Source of the DNA: Microbulbifer pacificus | GTDB lineage: Bacteria > Pseudomonadota > Gammaproteobacteria > Pseudomonadales > Cellvibrionaceae | Length of the DNA: 64,000 bases | Reading direction: 5' to 3' | NCBI RefSeq assembly: GCF_002959965.1 | Contig: NZ_PREV01000026.1 | Location: 7,501-71,500, forward strand | Shown here: positions 48,195 through 57,350 of the stretch, piece after piece | How positions within the stretch are numbered: position 1 is the stretch's first letter | Layout: every line of letters begins with the position of its first letter | Notes under the pieces: model-generated | Told to the model about the DNA's origin: nothing | Databases searched by the model: none | What the model saw: the letters and a program-made list of their open reading frames with translations, nothing else | Program-made: the position numbers and the translations under genes

Positions 48195-48223
48195 AAAAAA
48201 AAAGCCCCTGTCTGAGCAGGGGC
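48195..48223 (-). terminator. intrinsic terminator after the cpxP-like gene
   Basis: On the minus strand, GCCCCTG-CTCAGA-CAGGGGC is followed by nine T. It lies about 109 bp beyond the stop of the cpxP-like gene and 140 bp before fldB. The rest of the 277-bp fldB-cpxP gap shows only an imperfect GGCTGGCCGGC/GCCGGCTGACC pairing near 48234-48270. Confidence 0.85.
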
Positions 48224-48331
48224 GCCAAAGGATGGTCAGCCGGCTGTTGGGGTGGACGCCGGCCAGCCAAGGATCACTGACTGCGGGGGTGAGGAGACGG
48301 TCAGCAACCCGTACTGACCAGATAGACGCAT

Positions 48332-48835
48332 TTACTCGTCGTTTTGCTTGTCTCTCCAGCGCTGCATGCGCTTTTCATGGCGTTCCTTGCGCTCGGACTT
48401 GAGCTCCTCCAGCTTCGCCTTCTGCTCCGGTGTCAGGATGGACTCAAACTGCTCGCGCTTTTCCTGCATGCGCTGCATTTTTTTAACTTCGAGCTGACCG
48501 AGTTTAGCGCCCAGGCTATCCAGGGTTGCCTGATCCGCTCCAGACTCGATCGCTTCGCGCAACTGCTTGTGTACTTCGCGCATGGCTTCCCGGTCAGCCT
48601 TGCGTGCCTCTTTGCCCGCTTCGCGATTGGCTTTCAACTGAGCCTTCTGGCCTTCGGTCAGATCCAGCTCATCCGCCAGATGCTCGAACATCCGCTCCTT
48701 GTCGAAACCGCCCATGTGGTGGCCACGAGGACCGTGATCACCATCGGGAAAGGCCATGACCAGCCCGGAGGTGGTCAGCGCGCTGCCGATGATCAGGCTG
48801 CCTGCGAGTGCTTTCCATTTGTTCATAACGTTCAT
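48332..48835 (-). CDS. CpxP/Spy-family periplasmic protein
   Basis: This 167-residue protein has a signal peptide (about 1-28) and a His-rich segment (GDHGPRGHHMGG). A charged helical body carries two LTxxQ motifs, LTEGQ at 59-63 and LTPEQ at 134-138, the hallmark of CpxP and Spy. CpxP binds and restrains CpxA in the periplasm; Spy is a chaperone. It is divergent from cpxRA across a shared control region with CpxR-type sites, which favours a CpxP role. The length is close to E. coli CpxP. Confidence 0.88.
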   Translation of the reverse strand: MNVMNKWKALAGSLIIGSALTTSGLVMAFPDGDHGPRGHHMGGFDKERMFEHLADELDLTEGQKAQLKANREAGKEARKADREAMREVHKQLREAIESGADQATLDSLGAKLGQLEVKKMQRMQEKREQFESILTPEQKAKLEELKSERKERHEKRMQRWRDKQNDE

Positions 48836-48920
48836 CCTCTCGTGATGCGTGGGGCGTTACCGCCGAAAAGTTCTGTTGGGTGTTTTCCGATTCGGTAAGT
48901 GCATACTAGGCTGGCGGACT

Positions 48921-48965
48921 GTAAACAGGGGATAAGTGCGGTAAACATTTGTTAAGAACGGTAAA
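48921..48965 (+). promoter_or_regulatory. tandem CpxR-type half-site array
   Basis: Five GTAAA-like pentamers occur exactly every ten bases: GTAAA (48921), GATAA (48931), GTAAA (48941), GTTAA (48951) and GTAAA (48961). The consensus CpxR box of E. coli is GTAAA-N5-GTAAA. The array lies midway between the start codons of the cpxP-like gene and cpxR, so it could control both and provide autoregulation. Confidence 0.75.
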
Positions 48966-49005
48966 ACACGCAAAACCTTGCTCCTGCGGGGCATTGTCAT
49001 ACGCA

Positions 49006-49011
49006 TATAAT
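49006..49011 (+). promoter_or_regulatory. -10 box of the cpxRA promoter
   Basis: A perfect TATAAT lies 42 bp before the cpxR ATG, with no recognisable -35 box 16-18 bases upstream. The CpxR-type array ends 40 bp upstream of it. A good -10 with a poor -35 fits an activator-dependent promoter. Confidence 0.5.
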
Positions 49012-49052
49012 CGCCATATACCGAAATCCGATGAATGGAAGGTGGAGCCCTA

Positions 49053-49757
49053 ATGAGCCATATCCTGCTGGTCGACGACGACACCGAACTCACCGAACTG
49101 CTGGAGGAGTTCCTGCGGGGAGAGGGATTTGATGTAACCGTCGCCAACGATGGCGGTCGCGGTCTCGAACTCGCCCGCAGCCACTCGTTCGACGCACTCG
49201 TTCTGGATGTGATGCTGCCGATCCACAATGGTTTTGATGTTCTGCGCAAGCTGCGTGAGGATGCCACCAACCCCGGCCACACACTTCCGGTGGTCATGCT
49301 CACGGCAAAGGGCGACACGGTAGATCGTATCGTGGGCCTGGAAATGGGGGCCGATGACTATCTGCCCAAGCCCTGTAACCCGCGCGAGCTGGCGGCGAGA
49401 CTGCGCGCGATACTTCGCCGCGGCCGGTCTGAAACGAGCGGCCCGGACGATAACCTCAGCAGTGGCGCGCTACGCCTGCTGCCCCGAGAGCATTTGTGTC
49501 TGTGGTCGGAACAGCCTGTCAATCTCACCGGTGCGGAATTTTCAGTACTCAGGGTTCTGGTGGAGCACGCCGGCGAGGTCGTCAGCAAAGAAGTACTTAC
49601 CGAGCAGGCGCTCGGCCGCAAGCTCATGCCCTACGACCGATCCATTGACGTGCATGTCAGCAACATTCGCAAAAAACTGGCGGAACAGGGGGCCAGCCGC
49701 GAGCTGATCATCAACATCCGCGGCGCGGGTTATATGCTCACTGGTGGGCAGGGCTGA
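49053..49757 (+). CDS. cpxR: response regulator CpxR-like
   Basis: This 234-residue OmpR-family regulator has the receiver acidic pair in LLVDDDTEL, the phospho-acceptor Asp52 in LVLDVMLPIHNG, Lys86 in VMLTAKGD, and a C-terminal winged helix (about 130-230, with SIDVHVSNIRKKL). The ATG at 49053 has GGTGGAG at good spacing; the ATG 18 bases earlier is less well placed. It is directly followed by cpxA and divergent from a cpxP-like gene, which supports CpxR over other OmpR-type regulators. Confidence 0.9.
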   Translation: MSHILLVDDDTELTELLEEFLRGEGFDVTVANDGGRGLELARSHSFDALVLDVMLPIHNGFDVLRKLREDATNPGHTLPVVMLTAKGDTVDRIVGLEMGADDYLPKPCNPRELAARLRAILRRGRSETSGPDDNLSSGALRLLPREHLCLWSEQPVNLTGAEFSVLRVLVEHAGEVVSKEVLTEQALGRKLMPYDRSIDVHVSNIRKKLAEQGASRELIINIRGAGYMLTGGQG

Positions 49758-49760
49758 CCT

Positions 49761-51134
49761 ATGAACAGCCTTTTTGGACGCGTGTTTCTCGGTGCGTGGC
49801 TCACCGCCGTGGTCATGGTGCTGGCGGCGGTGTACATAACCCATATCCGGGAGTTTGGAGACCCCAGCAGGAAAGACCGCTGGGAGGGCCCCCCGCTGTT
49901 CGAGCAGATCGCGCACAATTTACGTATCGCGCGCCGCAGCGGTTCGGATCACTTCGTCCACTGGCTGGAAGAACAACCGGAAGACGTCCGCCGGCGGATT
50001 TACGCCATCGACAGGTACGGTACGGAGGTGCTCGGGCGCCCCATACCCCAGTCCATGGCGCCGCTGTTCGAAGCGCTCAATTTTCGCAACCGCGAAGAGC
50101 CGGGGATGGTGGACAAGAAGCCGAGCATCGGCTTTTTCGTGCCCATACGCGGCGGTGAGAACCTGCGGGTGGTATTCATCGCCGGCAAGAGCAAGAGTGA
50201 ACTGCTGCTGCGTTTCATACTGCGCAGCTTCTGGCCGATTCTGGTGCTGACCTCTCTGGCATCGGGCCTCGCCTGTTATCTGCTCGCGCGCTACCTGAGC
50301 AAGCCGCTCGACAATCTGCGCACCGCCACCCGGCGGGTTGCAGCGGGTGATCTCAGTTACCGGGTAACACCGACGCTGGGCAGCCACAGCCGTGAACTCG
50401 GCGAGCTGGCGGCCGACTTCGACTCCATGACCGCACAACTCCAGGAATCCATGGCGGAACAGCGCCGTCTGATCAAGGATGTCTCCCACGAACTGCGCTC
50501 ACCGCTGGCACGCCTGCAGATAGCCCTGGGTATCGCGCGACAGAAGAATGTACAGGCGCTCGATCCGGAACTCGACAAAATCGGCAAGGCGGCCGACTAC
50601 CTGGAAGATATCATTGGCGACATTCTGTCGCTGCCGGTCAGTGGCAGCGATGAGCGCACGCTGGACGACGTGGTGGAACTCAACAGCCTGCTCACCGCGC
50701 TGACCGAAGACCTGAAAGACGAGGCGGAGAACAACCGGGTCTGCTTCGATATGCGCCGTGTGGAGACCGAAATGCTGGTAGCCACCCGCGGCAGCTCATT
50801 GACTGCGGCGCTGGAGAACATTCTGCGCAACGCCATCAAGTACAGCACAGAGGGAGGACGCATTTCGGTGACGACCGGGCAGGAAGGTGACTGTGGCCAG
50901 ATTCAGGTTACCGACAGTGGCAACGGTGTACCCGAGACAGAGTTGGAAGCCATTTTTCGCCCATTCTATCGTACCGACGAAGCCCGCAGCCGGGAGAGCG
51001 GTGGCTTCGGTCTCGGTCTCGCCATCGCCCAGCGCACTGTGGCCCAACACGGTGGCAGCATTAAGGCCTTCAACGCCCCGGGCGCGGGACTCTCGGTGCG
51101 CATCACCCTGCCGCTTCTGGATACCAGTTTCTAA
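49761..51134 (+). CDS. cpxA: sensor histidine kinase CpxA-like
   Basis: This 457-residue inner-membrane kinase has a first membrane segment (about 8-28), a periplasmic sensor part (about 29-155), and a second membrane segment (about 157-176). A HAMP domain follows (YLSKPLDNLRTATRRVAAGD), then the H-box VSHELRSPLA with His243 and an ATPase domain with NAIKYS, DSGNGVP and GFGLGLAIAQ. It starts three bases after cpxR. With the cpxP-like gene it should form an envelope stress sensor. Confidence 0.92.
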   Translation: MNSLFGRVFLGAWLTAVVMVLAAVYITHIREFGDPSRKDRWEGPPLFEQIAHNLRIARRSGSDHFVHWLEEQPEDVRRRIYAIDRYGTEVLGRPIPQSMAPLFEALNFRNREEPGMVDKKPSIGFFVPIRGGENLRVVFIAGKSKSELLLRFILRSFWPILVLTSLASGLACYLLARYLSKPLDNLRTATRRVAAGDLSYRVTPTLGSHSRELGELAADFDSMTAQLQESMAEQRRLIKDVSHELRSPLARLQIALGIARQKNVQALDPELDKIGKAADYLEDIIGDILSLPVSGSDERTLDDVVELNSLLTALTEDLKDEAENNRVCFDMRRVETEMLVATRGSSLTAALENILRNAIKYSTEGGRISVTTGQEGDCGQIQVTDSGNGVPETELEAIFRPFYRTDEARSRESGGFGLGLAIAQRTVAQHGGSIKAFNAPGAGLSVRITLPLLDTSF

Positions 51135-51323
51135 GCAGGCGGGGAATCTGGTCCCCCAAATACGCCCACTGGCGAACCCTGGTGCCAGACAGTACACTCG
51201 ATGGCGATATAAAACACGGCGCCGGGCCAGCGGGTCCGGCCATTCCGCTTTGGCAGCTTTGCGCACCAGAAGCGCCAACTGGCGGATCTGAACATATGGG
51301 CAATACCTAGGGGGACACACGCC

Positions 51324-52025
51324 ATGCGCTGGATACTGTACATTCTGGTTTTTCTCGCCCTGCTGGTTCTCGCCGGCTTCCTCTTTCCGCGCGTAGCTAC
51401 CACCGAGCGCAGCGTCTACATCACCAAGCCCCCGGAGGTGGTTTTTCCCTACCTCAACAACTTCCGCAACTTCAATCAGTGGTCCCCCTGGTACCAGATT
51501 GATCCGGATACCGAATACACTTATGAGGGTTTCCCGGAGGGCATTGGCGCAGTAATGAAATGGCAGAGCGACAACCCCAGCGTGGGCACAGGCTCGCAGA
51601 CCATTACTGCCAGTGAACCCTATTCCCACATCGCCATGGACCTGGATTTCGGCGCCCAGGGCCAGGCCAAATCCGGATTCCAGCTGCAGTCGCAGGGCAG
51701 CGGCACCAACGTGACCTGGACGTTTTCTTCGGACATGGGAGGCAGCCCCATTGCCCGCTGGATGGGATTGATGGTGTCCAAAATGGTGGGCAAGTCCTAC
51801 GAAGAAGGACTGCAGAAACTGAAAACCGTAGTCGAATCCCAAGACAATCCCGCGGGGTCTGCCGCACCTGACGCTAACAACGCAACGCCCGCAGGCCCTG
51901 GTGCCATTGAGCCAGGGGAGATAGACCCGGGCATGGAGAACGAAATCATCGAGGACGATGAAATCGACGAACCGGATAGCGATGGCGACGCGCTGGAAGA
52001 GTTCGAGCGGGAAGAACAGCCCTGA
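51324..52025 (+). CDS. SRPBCC-family membrane-anchored protein with acidic tail
   Basis: This 233-residue protein has an N-terminal hydrophobic anchor (about 3-21), an SRPBCC/polyketide-cyclase-like domain (about 24-175, including ITKPPEVVFPYLNNFRNFNQWSPW), and an acidic Pro/Gly-rich tail (about 180-233). SRPBCC folds bind hydrophobic ligands; the ligand here is unknown. The 189-bp gap after cpxA shows no clear terminator, so read-through from cpxRA is possible. It is followed by a terminator. Confidence 0.8.
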   Translation: MRWILYILVFLALLVLAGFLFPRVATTERSVYITKPPEVVFPYLNNFRNFNQWSPWYQIDPDTEYTYEGFPEGIGAVMKWQSDNPSVGTGSQTITASEPYSHIAMDLDFGAQGQAKSGFQLQSQGSGTNVTWTFSSDMGGSPIARWMGLMVSKMVGKSYEEGLQKLKTVVESQDNPAGSAAPDANNATPAGPGAIEPGEIDPGMENEIIEDDEIDEPDSDGDALEEFEREEQP

Positions 52026-52058
52026 GCATGACCACACACTACTGACGCACTACTACAG

Positions 52059-52082
52059 AAAAGGCAGCCGAGGCTGCCTTTT
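52059..52082. terminator. terminator between the SRPBCC gene and rluB
   Basis: AAAAGGCAGCC and GGCTGCCTTTT are exact complements around GA, between two convergent genes. The T-run is only four bases, so it is a moderate terminator in each direction. Confidence 0.75.
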
Positions 52083-52111
52083 CCATTCATGGCGGGCTTA
52101 CTGCTCGCCGA

Positions 52112-53119
52112 TTACTTGTGCGAACCGGGCCCCTGTCGCGAGCGCCCACTCGCATTCCGAGCACCACTTTTGGAGGGAGTACCGCCCTTTTGCGGGCCCT
52201 TTTTGCCTGGAGTGCTTTTGGCGGCCACACTTTTGCCCGCCGCGGGACCACCTGCCACCGGCTTCGCCGGCGCGCGCAGGGGCGCGGCGGCTGGCGCTTT
52301 GCGCAGTTTACGACGCTGTCGCTGCAGGTTTTCTTTTTCGGCCTGGGTCAGCGGCCGCTGGCCCAGCTTCGGCAATCCGGCAGTGATGCACAGATCGTCG
52401 ATCTCCCTGGGTTCCATTTCGATCCACTGCCCCACGCGCACATGGGACGGGATAAACACACTGCCGTAGCGCACGCGCTTCAGGCGGCTTACACGCACCC
52501 CCTGGGACTCCCACAAACGGCGCACTTCGCGATTGCGACCTTCCATCACCACGCAGTAGAACCAGCGGTTACTGCCCTCGCCACCACTCTCAACGATATC
52601 GGTAAAACGAGCTTCGCCATCATCCAATTGCACGCCTTTTACCAGGCGCTTCTTCATTTCGTCATCCACCTGGCCCTGGATACGCACCAGATACTCTCGG
52701 TCGATGACTGAGGAGGGGTGCATCAGCTTGTTGGCCAACTCGCCGCTGTTGGTGAACAACAGCAGGCCACTGGTGTTGAAATCCAGTCGGCCGACAGAAA
52801 TCCAGCGGCCACTGCCGAGGCGCGGCAGGCGGTCGTAGACCGTGGGACGCCCTTCCGGGTCGTGGCGGGAACAGATTTCACCAATGGGCTTGTTATACAG
52901 AATGACTCGCAGGCGGTTTTCATCACCGCCAGCAATGCGCTTGCCGTCGAATTCCACGCGGTCGTCGTCGGTTACCCGCTCGCCCAGTCCGGCCACTTCA
53001 CCGTTGACGGTGACGCGACCCGCTTCGATCGCTCGCTCCATTTCACGGCGCGAACCGAGGCCCGCCCGGGCCAGTACTTTTTGCAGTTTTTCGCCCGCTG
53101 GCGCTGCGTCTTGACTCAT
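52112..53119 (-). CDS. rluB: 23S rRNA pseudouridine(2605) synthase
   Basis: RluB makes pseudouridine 2605 of 23S rRNA. The 335-residue product has an N-terminal S4 domain ([20 protein letters not shown]), the catalytic Asp in [20 protein letters not shown], and [15 protein letters not shown]-terminal tail of about 75 residues is rich in Lys, Pro, Ala and Gly and probably disordered. Its ATG overlaps the scpB stop by four bases; scpA-scpB-rluB is a common order. Confidence 0.95.
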   Translation of the reverse strand: MSQDAAPAGEKLQKVLARAGLGSRREMERAIEAGRVTVNGEVAGLGERVTDDDRVEFDGKRIAGGDENRLRVILYNKPIGEICSRHDPEGRPTVYDRLPRLGSGRWISVGRLDFNTSGLLLFTNSGELANKLMHPSSVIDREYLVRIQGQVDDEMKKRLVKGVQLDDGEARFTDIVESGGEGSNRWFYCVVMEGRNREVRRLWESQGVRVSRLKRVRYGSVFIPSHVRVGQWIEMEPREIDDLCITAGLPKLGQRPLTQAEKENLQRQRRKLRKAPAAAPLRAPAKPVAGGPAAGKSVAAKSTPGKKGPQKGGTPSKSGARNASGRSRQGPGSHK

Positions 53120-54063
53120 GTATTGAGATTTTCCGGGAATTTGTTGTCATCTTCATCCAGCTCTTCTGCCGCTGAATGGTCGTGGGTTACCGGTGCATCA
53201 GCACCGGTCTCAAGGTCGGTTTCACCCCCGTCGCTCGGCGGTTCGGCGTCGTCCGTTGCCGTTTCCGGGGTTTCGGTTTCTTCAGCGTAGCGTTCCGCCG
53301 CTGTATCGACCTCTGCTTCTATTTCAGCCTCTGCCAGATCGCCCTCTGTCGACAGAGTGTCCTGCTGAATCTCCCCTGCGGCGCCGGTTTCAATTCCGGT
53401 TTCCGCCAGGCTCTCGATATCCTCACTAGCAATATCGTCACCGGCAGCATCATTACCGGCGTCCTCCTCACGCTCACCACCATCGGCGCCGCTGGCATCG
53501 ATGCCTAGGTCCAGAACCGCATTCAGGCTGTCGATATCACGGATTTCCGCCAGGGTGGGCAGGTCGTCCAGACTCTTCAGATTGAAGTAATCGAGAAATT
53601 CACGGGTGGTGGCATAGAGCGAGGGTTTGCCAGGCACGTCCCGCTGTCCAACGACCTTGATCCAGCCGCGATCGGCGAGACTGCGCACGATCTGGGAACT
53701 GACCGCCACACCGCGGATCTCCTCGATATCACCACGGGTGATCGGCTGGCGATAGGCGATGATGGCGAGGGTTTCCAGCGTGGCGCGGGAGTAACGCTGC
53801 GGTTTCTCTTCCCACAGTTTGTTGACCCAGGGAGCCAGGTCTTCCGGTACCTGGAAACGCCAGCCACTGGCGACCTGGCGCAGCTCGTAACCACGCCCTT
53901 CACAGCGCTGGCCGATCTGCTCCAGCGCCTCCCGCAGTTGTGCGCGCTCAGGCTGTTCGTCTTCCTCAAACAGGGCCAGCAGGCGGTCTTCCGACATCGG
54001 CTGGGCCGCCGCCAGCAGCGCGCCTTCCACGATCCGGCAGAGTAATTCCGGGGTAATGCTCAT
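53116..54063 (-). CDS. scpB: segregation and condensation protein B, with acidic tail
   Basis: ScpB is the winged-helix kite subunit of the SMC-ScpAB condensin. The conserved part (about 1-185) has [43 protein letters not shown] and [20 protein letters not shown]. It is followed by a tail of about 125 residues dominated by Glu, Asp, Ala and Gly, which makes the protein longer (315) than typical ScpB of about 200. It lies 20 bp after scpA and overlaps rluB. Confidence 0.93.
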   Translation of the reverse strand: MSITPELLCRIVEGALLAAAQPMSEDRLLALFEEDEQPERAQLREALEQIGQRCEGRGYELRQVASGWRFQVPEDLAPWVNKLWEEKPQRYSRATLETLAIIAYRQPITRGDIEEIRGVAVSSQIVRSLADRGWIKVVGQRDVPGKPSLYATTREFLDYFNLKSLDDLPTLAEIRDIDSLNAVLDLGIDASGADGGEREEDAGNDAAGDDIASEDIESLAETGIETGAAGEIQQDTLSTEGDLAEAEIEAEVDTAAERYAEETETPETATDDAEPPSDGGETDLETGADAPVTHDHSAAEELDEDDNKFPENLNT

Positions 54064-54083
54064 GGTCTGGTGTTCACTCGCTA

Positions 54084-55313
54084 TCAGCTGAACAGCGACG
54101 GCGTTGGCGCCGCGTCTGTTTCTTCAATGGATTCTTCGCCGGTGGCATCGCGATCCGCAATATCCCGCACAACCTCCGATGATTCGGCTCCAGGTGACTC
54201 AAAGGCCCCCTCTCCGGTCGCTGCCGGCGATTCCTCCTCCGAGAACGCCTCTCGCGCGTCAGCAGTGCCGAGATCCGCGTCTTGGCCGAAGTCATCCCGA
54301 TCCAGGTCATCGTCGTCGGAAGGTCGCTGCACCTCGCCACGGGAGCGCACATGAATCGCGCCAAACGCCTCGTTCTGCACCAGTTCCACCAGGGATTCCT
54401 TCACCAGTTCCATCACCGCGAGGAAGGTGACCACGACACCCAGGCGACCTTCCTCGGCGCGAAACAGCGCTACAAAGGGCACAAACTGGCGGTGGCGGAT
54501 TTTATCCAGCACCTGGGTCATACGTTCACGGGTGGAGAGCTTTTCCCGCTCCACCTGATGGCTCTCGAACATGTCCGCGCGACGCAGTACTTCGGACAGG
54601 GCCAGCAGCACTTCCTTCAGGTCTACTTCCGGCTCCGGGCGCGTGAGCTTGCGATCGGGGCCCGCGGCACTGGCCTGATGGGTGTCGCGCCCCATGCGCG
54701 GCAGCTCGTCCATATCTTCTGCGGCAGTCTTGAAGCGTTCGTACTCCTGCAGGCGGCGGATCAACGCAGCGCGGGGGTCTTCCCCCTCCTCTTCCTCCGC
54801 TTCCGGCGGGCGCGGCAGCAACATGCGGGATTTGATCTCCGCCAGCATGGCGGCCATCACCAGATATTCCGCCGCGAGCTCAAAGCGCATGGCGGTCATC
54901 ATTTCCACGTAGGACATGTACTGGCGGGTGATGTCCGCCACATTGATCTCGAGGATATCGAGGTTCTGGCGGCGGATCAGATACAGCAGCAGGTCCAGCG
55001 GGCCCTCGAAGGCTTCGAGAATGACTTCGAGCGCATCCGGCGGGATATACAGGTCACTGGGCAGATCGGTGAACGCCTTGCCGGCGACCATGGCGAAGGG
55101 CATTTCCCCCTGGCGCGGGCCGGCAGCCGGCTCGGTGTCAGAGATTTGCGCAGCGGCATCGTCAGCCGCCGGTTCCTCCTCCAGCACCTCAACCGAATAG
55201 GTCAGCTCCGCCCCGGGATCAGCGTGCAAATCAGCGCCGGCCGCTGCGGACTTCTCCACTTCAGCCTCGCCGGGCGCGATACCGGTTGCTTCTTCTATGT
55301 CGTCACTGGACAC
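54084..55313 (-). CDS. scpA: segregation and condensation protein A, with acidic extensions
   Basis: ScpA is the kleisin that bridges the SMC heads. The core (about 95-325) has FEGPLDLLLYLIRRQNLDIL, DITRQYMSYV and AAMLAEIKSRMLLPRP, and a C-terminal winged helix. It carries about 70 acidic residues at the N-terminus and about 80 at the C-terminus, so the 409-residue length exceeds the usual 250-300. The start is GTG at 55313 with AGGA seven bases upstream. A later start inside the acidic leader cannot be ruled out. Confidence 0.92.
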   Translation of the reverse strand: MSSDDIEEATGIAPGEAEVEKSAAAGADLHADPGAELTYSVEVLEEEPAADDAAAQISDTEPAAGPRQGEMPFAMVAGKAFTDLPSDLYIPPDALEVILEAFEGPLDLLLYLIRRQNLDILEINVADITRQYMSYVEMMTAMRFELAAEYLVMAAMLAEIKSRMLLPRPPEAEEEEGEDPRAALIRRLQEYERFKTAAEDMDELPRMGRDTHQASAAGPDRKLTRPEPEVDLKEVLLALSEVLRRADMFESHQVEREKLSTRERMTQVLDKIRHRQFVPFVALFRAEEGRLGVVVTFLAVMELVKESLVELVQNEAFGAIHVRSRGEVQRPSDDDDLDRDDFGQDADLGTADAREAFSEEESPAATGEGAFESPGAESSEVVRDIADRDATGEESIEETDAAPTPSLFS

Positions 55314-55358
55314 ACTGCAGTCCTAAGCCAAAACCAAACGGGCGATTATACATCAGGG

Positions 55359-55988
55359 TCAGCCGAGAATTTCATCAATTGCACCACAGCCCTGACGCAC
55401 CAGTACCGGCTCGTCGCCAGTCAGGTCCACGACCGTGGTGGCCTCAAGGCCGCAGAAACCGCCATCGATCACCAACTCCACCTGGTGCTCCAGTGTGTCA
55501 CGGATGTCGTAGGGGTCGGTCAGGGGCTGATCTTCGCCGGGCATGATCAGGCTGCAACTCATCAGCGGCTCACCGATGGCACTGATGAGCGCCTGTACGA
55601 TGGCGTTGTCCGGCACCCGCAGGCCAATGGTCTTGCGCTTGGCATGGGCCAGTCGCCGCGGCACTTCGGAAGTGGCGGGCATGATAAAGGTGTAGGGGCC
55701 TGGCGTGTGGTTCTTCAGCAGGCGGAACATCTGGTTGTCCACCTTGGCGTAGCTCGCGAGCTCCGACAGGTCCCGGCACATCAGGGTAAAGTTGTGGTCC
55801 TTGTCCAGCTGACGCAGGGCGCGAATACGCTCCACCGCCACTTTCTCCCCCAAGCGGCAACCGATGGCGTAAGCGGAGTCGGTAGGAAAGACGATCACGC
55901 CGCCGGCCGCGACGATCTCCGCGGCCTGACTGATCAGACGCGCCTGCGGATTATCCGGATGAATCTGGAAGAACTGCGCCACTCTCAT
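55359..55988 (-). CDS. yciO: Sua5/YciO/YrdC family protein (YciO type)
   Basis: This 209-residue protein has the YrdC-like fold: FFQIHPDNPQARLISQAAEI, VIVFPTDSAYAIGCRLG, KNHTPGPYTFIMPAT and LRVPDNAIVQALI. YciO is a relative of the threonylcarbamoyl-AMP synthases; E. coli YciO does not replace TsaC well, so the role is uncertain. It lies upstream of scpA and downstream of a PHP phosphoesterase, the common yciV-yciO-scpA order. Confidence 0.92.
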   Translation of the reverse strand: MRVAQFFQIHPDNPQARLISQAAEIVAAGGVIVFPTDSAYAIGCRLGEKVAVERIRALRQLDKDHNFTLMCRDLSELASYAKVDNQMFRLLKNHTPGPYTFIMPATSEVPRRLAHAKRKTIGLRVPDNAIVQALISAIGEPLMSCSLIMPGEDQPLTDPYDIRDTLEHQVELVIDGGFCGLEATTVVDLTGDEPVLVRQGCGAIDEILG

Positions 55989-56156
55989 ACCCCCTAGACG
56001 GAAAATATCATTGATCTGAAGTGGCGCCAGTTTGCCATAAACCCCTCTGCCAAGCAGCCGCCCATGGGGCTATCGCCGGGGCCGTTCCATACATCCGCGG
56101 CCAATCGCGGCGCGTTCAGCCCATGGCCGAACGCACGTTGGCACAGCGAGTGTTCG

Positions 56157-57062
56157 CTAACCGCGCCAAAGTGCCCAGACAGGCTCGACGTCCGCCGGCA
56201 GGTGTACACTGCCGAGCTCACGCCAGGGTTGGTCCGGCTGATGAAAGTCGCTGCCGAGGGATGCCCGCAGCGCTCGACCGCCGCTCCGCGACGCGCTGAC
56301 CCTTTCCAGCAGCGCTAGAATTTCGCGGGTCTGCACCGGGTTTTGCTGCCCGCACACCACCTCCACCGCATCGCCGCCCGCCTCCTGAAACTCCCCCAAC
56401 AGGGACTGCAGGCGCATGCGGGTAAGTCCGTACTTGAGGGGGTGGGCCAGCACCGCGGCGCCGCCCGCCGCGTGAATGCTGGCCACGGTTGTACCCATGT
56501 CCGGCCAGTCCACCGACACATCGCCGGTCTTGCCCGCACCGAGGTAGCGCTTGAACGCCTTGGCTTCGTCCGGCAAATACCCGGCCTCCACCAGCCACCG
56601 GGCAAAGTGCGGGCGACCGATCACCCCTTCTCCCGCGTGCTGGCGCGCCCCGGCCATTGCGCCGGAAAAACCGCGTTTTTCCAGCCGGGCGGCGATTTCC
56701 AGGGCGCGCGCATCACGCAACCTGCCCCGTTCGGCAATGGCGCCACCAATTGCGGCGGACTCCGGATCTACATTGAGCCCGACGACATGCACAACCTGGC
56801 GTCCCCAGCGGGCCGTGAGCTCGATGCCGGGCAGCAGAAAAATGCCCGCCTTCTCTGCAGCGTCCCGCGCCTGCGCGTATCCGGCGACAGTGTCGTGGTC
56901 GGTGAGCGCCAACAGCGTCACACCCGCCGATTTCGCCCTCGACACCAGCGCTTCAGGGCTTAAAATACCGTCCGACGCGGTACTGTGGCAGTGGAGGTCT
57001 ATCTGGCCATTTACTGCCTCGTCGGCCAGACGGAGTCGCGATTGCGGCATGTCAGGGTCCAT
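56157..57062 (-). CDS. rnm: PHP-domain phosphoesterase (RNase AM / YciV type)
   Basis: This 301-residue protein has the PHP metal motifs IDLHCHSTASDGILSP, LALTDHDTVAGY and LPGIELTARW, then HVVGLNVDPES and a late LGSDFHQP. In E. coli the homologue (YciV, RNase AM) trims 5' ends of rRNAs and hydrolyses 3',5'-nucleotide bisphosphates. The start may be the ATG at 57062 or the one at 57050; neither has a strong ribosome site. A 168-bp spacer to the yciO-type gene holds no plausible gene. Confidence 0.9.
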   Translation of the reverse strand: MDPDMPQSRLRLADEAVNGQIDLHCHSTASDGILSPEALVSRAKSAGVTLLALTDHDTVAGYAQARDAAEKAGIFLLPGIELTARWGRQVVHVVGLNVDPESAAIGGAIAERGRLRDARALEIAARLEKRGFSGAMAGARQHAGEGVIGRPHFARWLVEAGYLPDEAKAFKRYLGAGKTGDVSVDWPDMGTTVASIHAAGGAAVLAHPLKYGLTRMRLQSLLGEFQEAGGDAVEVVCGQQNPVQTREILALLERVSASRSGGRALRASLGSDFHQPDQPWRELGSVHLPADVEPVWALWRG

Positions 57063-57350
57063 ACTCAGAATTCATTGTTGGTTACCTGCGGATTCGAAAA
57101 CCGCGTTCTGGGAAATGCGCGATTCATGGAACATTTACCCTGCAAGTCCACCCGTGCCGCCCGGCGTGCACGGCGGAACTGAGGGAACTGTCGCGAGAAA
57201 CGGCTGTCTCACGGTCGTAATTGCGATCTCGGCAGCCTGACGCGCCGGACCGGCTCACCGGTTTCAGGGATAAGCCCCCGCGAGCGGGGAACCACTATCG
57301 CCACTGACAGCTGTATCGTCAGCCAGCGGGCATTATCACCGGAACAAACG
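57063..57350. other. divergent spacer between the PHP gene and the VC0807-family gene
   Basis: This 288-bp gap should hold divergent promoters. It contains a short perfect hairpin CCCCGCGAGCGGGG (about 57274-57290) and, just before it, GGTTTCAGGGATAAGCC, which could pair as GGTTT/AAGCC around an AGGGAT-containing loop. No open frame looks real and I find no clear -10/-35 boxes. Confidence 0.4.

Noticed and set aside
50796..52037. Minus-strand open frame opposite cpxA and the SRPBCC gene
   Set aside because: No conserved motif; shadows two supported plus-strand genes.
54282..55997. Plus-strand open frame of about 570 codons across scpA and the yciO-type gene
   Set aside because: It spans two clear genes on the opposite strand, so it is a composition artefact.
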